Of a stretch of DNA of 7,037 nucleotides, positions 5,714 through 7,037 are shown in pieces. Each line of letters opens with the position of its first letter. The first letter of the stretch is position 1. Made by a program: the position numbers and the translations under genes. The notes under the pieces were generated by a model. It did no database searches. It was not told the DNA's origin and was given only the letters and a program-made list of their open reading frames with translations. This stretch comes from Desulfobulbaceae bacterium. Its GTDB lineage: Bacteria; Desulfobacterota; Desulfobulbia; Desulfobulbales; Desulfobulbaceae. The stretch spans positions 1 to 7,037 of the forward strand of contig SKJK01000046.1 of NCBI GenBank assembly GCA_007121995.1, written 5' to 3'.

Positions 5714-7037
5714 TGGATGCGCCGCTTATTGAACTTCGTGGTGTTTATCGCGATTATCCCGCCGGTGACGAAGTCCTCACCGTTCTCAAGGACATTAACC
5801 TGACCATCAATGCCGGCGAGATGGTGGCCATTGTTGGCACCTCCGGTTCCGGCAAGTCAACCCTGATGAATATCATCGGCTGCCTGGACCGGCCCAGCCG
5901 CGGCAGCTATCGGGTGGGTGGCGAGGAAACCGGTCAATTGGAACCGGACCAACTCGCTTACCTGCGCCGGGTCCATTTTGGTTTCATTTTCCAGCGCTAT
6001 CACCTGCTTACCACCATCAGTGCCCTGGCCAATGTGGAGATTCCGGCTATCTATGCCGGTCAGAGCAGCCAGGATCGACAACAACGGGCCGCTGAACTGC
6101 TCGCCCGCCTGGGTATGGCCGACCGCCTGGAACATACACCGGGCCAGCTTTCCGGCGGCCAGCAACAACGGGTTTCCATCGCCCGGGCCCTGATGAACGG
6201 CGGCGCCGTCATCCTCGCCGATGAACCCACCGGCGCTCTGGATACCGCCAGTGGCGGTGAGGTGATGAACATCCTGCGCGAACTCAACCAGCACGGTCAT
6301 ACAGTGATCATCGTCACCCATGATCACCAGGTCGCCAGCCATGCCAACCGGATTATCGAACTCAGTGACGGCGTCATATCCGCCGACCGGCGCACGCAAC
6401 AGTTTGGTAAGGCGTCCATAATCGACCGTGCCCCGGCCCTCCCCGCCCGTCCCTGGCAAGCCAGTTGGGACCGATTCATTGAAGCGTTCCGGATGGCCCT
6501 GCTCGCCATGGCCTCGCACCGCCTGCGTACCCTGCTGACCATGCTCGGCATCATTATCGGCATTGCCTCCGTGGTTTCCGTGGTGGCCCTGGGCGAAGGG
6601 ACCAGACAGCGCATTCTCAAAGATATCAGTGCCATGGGAACTAACACCATCAATATATATCCGGGACGTGATTTCGGTGATCTGCGCTCTGGCGCGGTGC
6701 GTACCCTGATCCCCGATGATGCCTACGCCCTGGCTCGGCAACCGTATGTGGACAGTGTAACCCCCGAAGTCCGGACCACGCAGATTCTGCGCTACGGCAA
6801 CGTTAGCGTCAACGCGCAGATCAGCGGCGTGGGCGAGCATTTTTTCCGGGTACGGGGCATGGAGCTGGCCATGGGACGATTGTTCGACCGGGACAGCGTC
6901 CGCAACAGCGTCCAGGAGGTGGTCATCGATGACAACACCCGCCGCTCTCTGTTCGGCGAGACCACCGAAATCCTGGGCGAAGTGATCATGCTGGGCCGGG
7001 TTCCCTGCCGGGTGATCGGGGTGACCAAAAAAAGTGA
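5713..7037 (+). CDS. macB: MacB-type ABC transporter, fused ATPase and membrane domain (3' end cut by window)
   Basis: The ATG at 5713 overlaps the macA stop (TGATG), which implies translational coupling. 441 residues are visible without a stop; E. coli MacB is 648. The N-terminal ATPase domain is intact: Walker [10 protein letters not shown] (42-50), Q-loop Gln94 in FIFQRYHLL, signature LSGGQ (146-150), Walker B VILADE (166-171), GALD D-loop (174-177) and switch His203. FQRYHLL and ARALMNGG are typical of MacB rather than LolD. A linker (about 220-255) leads to the first membrane helix (about 271-293, [25 protein letters not shown]), then the start of the large periplasmic domain, cut at residue 441. 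MacB dimers use ATP in the cytoplasm to drive substrates from the periplasm through MacA and a TolC-type channel. In different bacteria the cargo includes macrolides, peptides, toxins or siderophores. The cargo here is unknown, and the outer-membrane partner would have to lie elsewhere. Confidence 0.96.
   Translation, partial: MDAPLIELRGVYRDYPAGDEVLTVLKDINLTINAGEMVAIVGTSGSGKSTLMNIIGCLDRPSRGSYRVGGEETGQLEPDQLAYLRRVHFGFIFQRYHLLTTISALANVEIPAIYAGQSSQDRQQRAAELLARLGMADRLEHTPGQLSGGQQQRVSIARALMNGGAVILADEPTGALDTASGGEVMNILRELNQHGHTVIIVTHDHQVASHANRIIELSDGVISADRRTQQFGKASIIDRAPALPARPWQASWDRFIEAFRMALLAMASHRLRTLLTMLGIIIGIASVVSVVALGEGTRQRILKDISAMGTNTINIYPGRDFGDLRSGAVRTLIPDDAYALARQPYVDSVTPEVRTTQILRYGNVSVNAQISGVGEHFFRVRGMELAMGRLFDRDSVRNSVQEVVIDDNTRRSLFGETTEILGEVIMLGRVPCRVIGVTKKS

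Noticed and set aside
5857..6840. A 327-codon open frame on the minus strand.
   Set aside because: It lies wholly inside macB, whose ATPase motifs are complete in the opposite strand frame. The protein read here is Gly/His-rich with no recognisable fold, so it is an antisense shadow of G+C-rich coding sequence.

Overview
The window reads as chromosomal DNA of moderate G+C from a Gram-negative bacterium. It encodes an inner-membrane/periplasmic MacA-MacB export pair and a hydrolase with a Sec signal peptide. The gene styles would suit Desulfobacterota or another proteobacterial relative, but that placement is only an impression; no taxonomic marker such as rRNA is present.

Layout. Positions 1-668 (minus strand, cut by the left edge) hold a YchF-type P-loop NTPase gene whose nucleotide-binding motifs are altered. 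Its leader carries one 48-nt arm of a repeat that recurs later. Divergent from it, a plus-strand gene ending at 2256 encodes a protein that looks like an SMC/RecF-type ATPase head which has lost its Walker A lysine and Walker B glutamate. Positions 2257-2394 form a convergent intergenic gap with two strong hairpins; one has a T-tract on the minus strand and is a good intrinsic terminator. Two minus-strand alpha/beta hydrolases of different families follow: a secreted-type hydrolase (2395-3333) and a cytosolic carboxylesterase/phospholipase-type enzyme (3553-4215). The 219 bp between them contain a 110-bp imperfect palindrome whose ends (TGTAAGCGGTCACA) resemble IS66-family termini. From 4505 rightward run macA and macB, overlapping by one base, the latter cut by the right edge.

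Function. MacA and MacB should form a tripartite efflux/export complex with an outer-membrane TolC-type channel that is not in the window. The esterase gene and macA diverge from a 289-bp gap containing an A+T-rich inverted repeat over a likely extended -10 promoter. The NTPase-like pair on the left is the least conventional part: two divergently transcribed proteins of nucleotide-binding ancestry, both with eroded catalytic motifs.

No tRNA, rRNA, CRISPR array, transposase or phage gene was seen. I found no complete new system. The best leads are the degenerate NTPase pair and the palindromic element with its detached half-copy.
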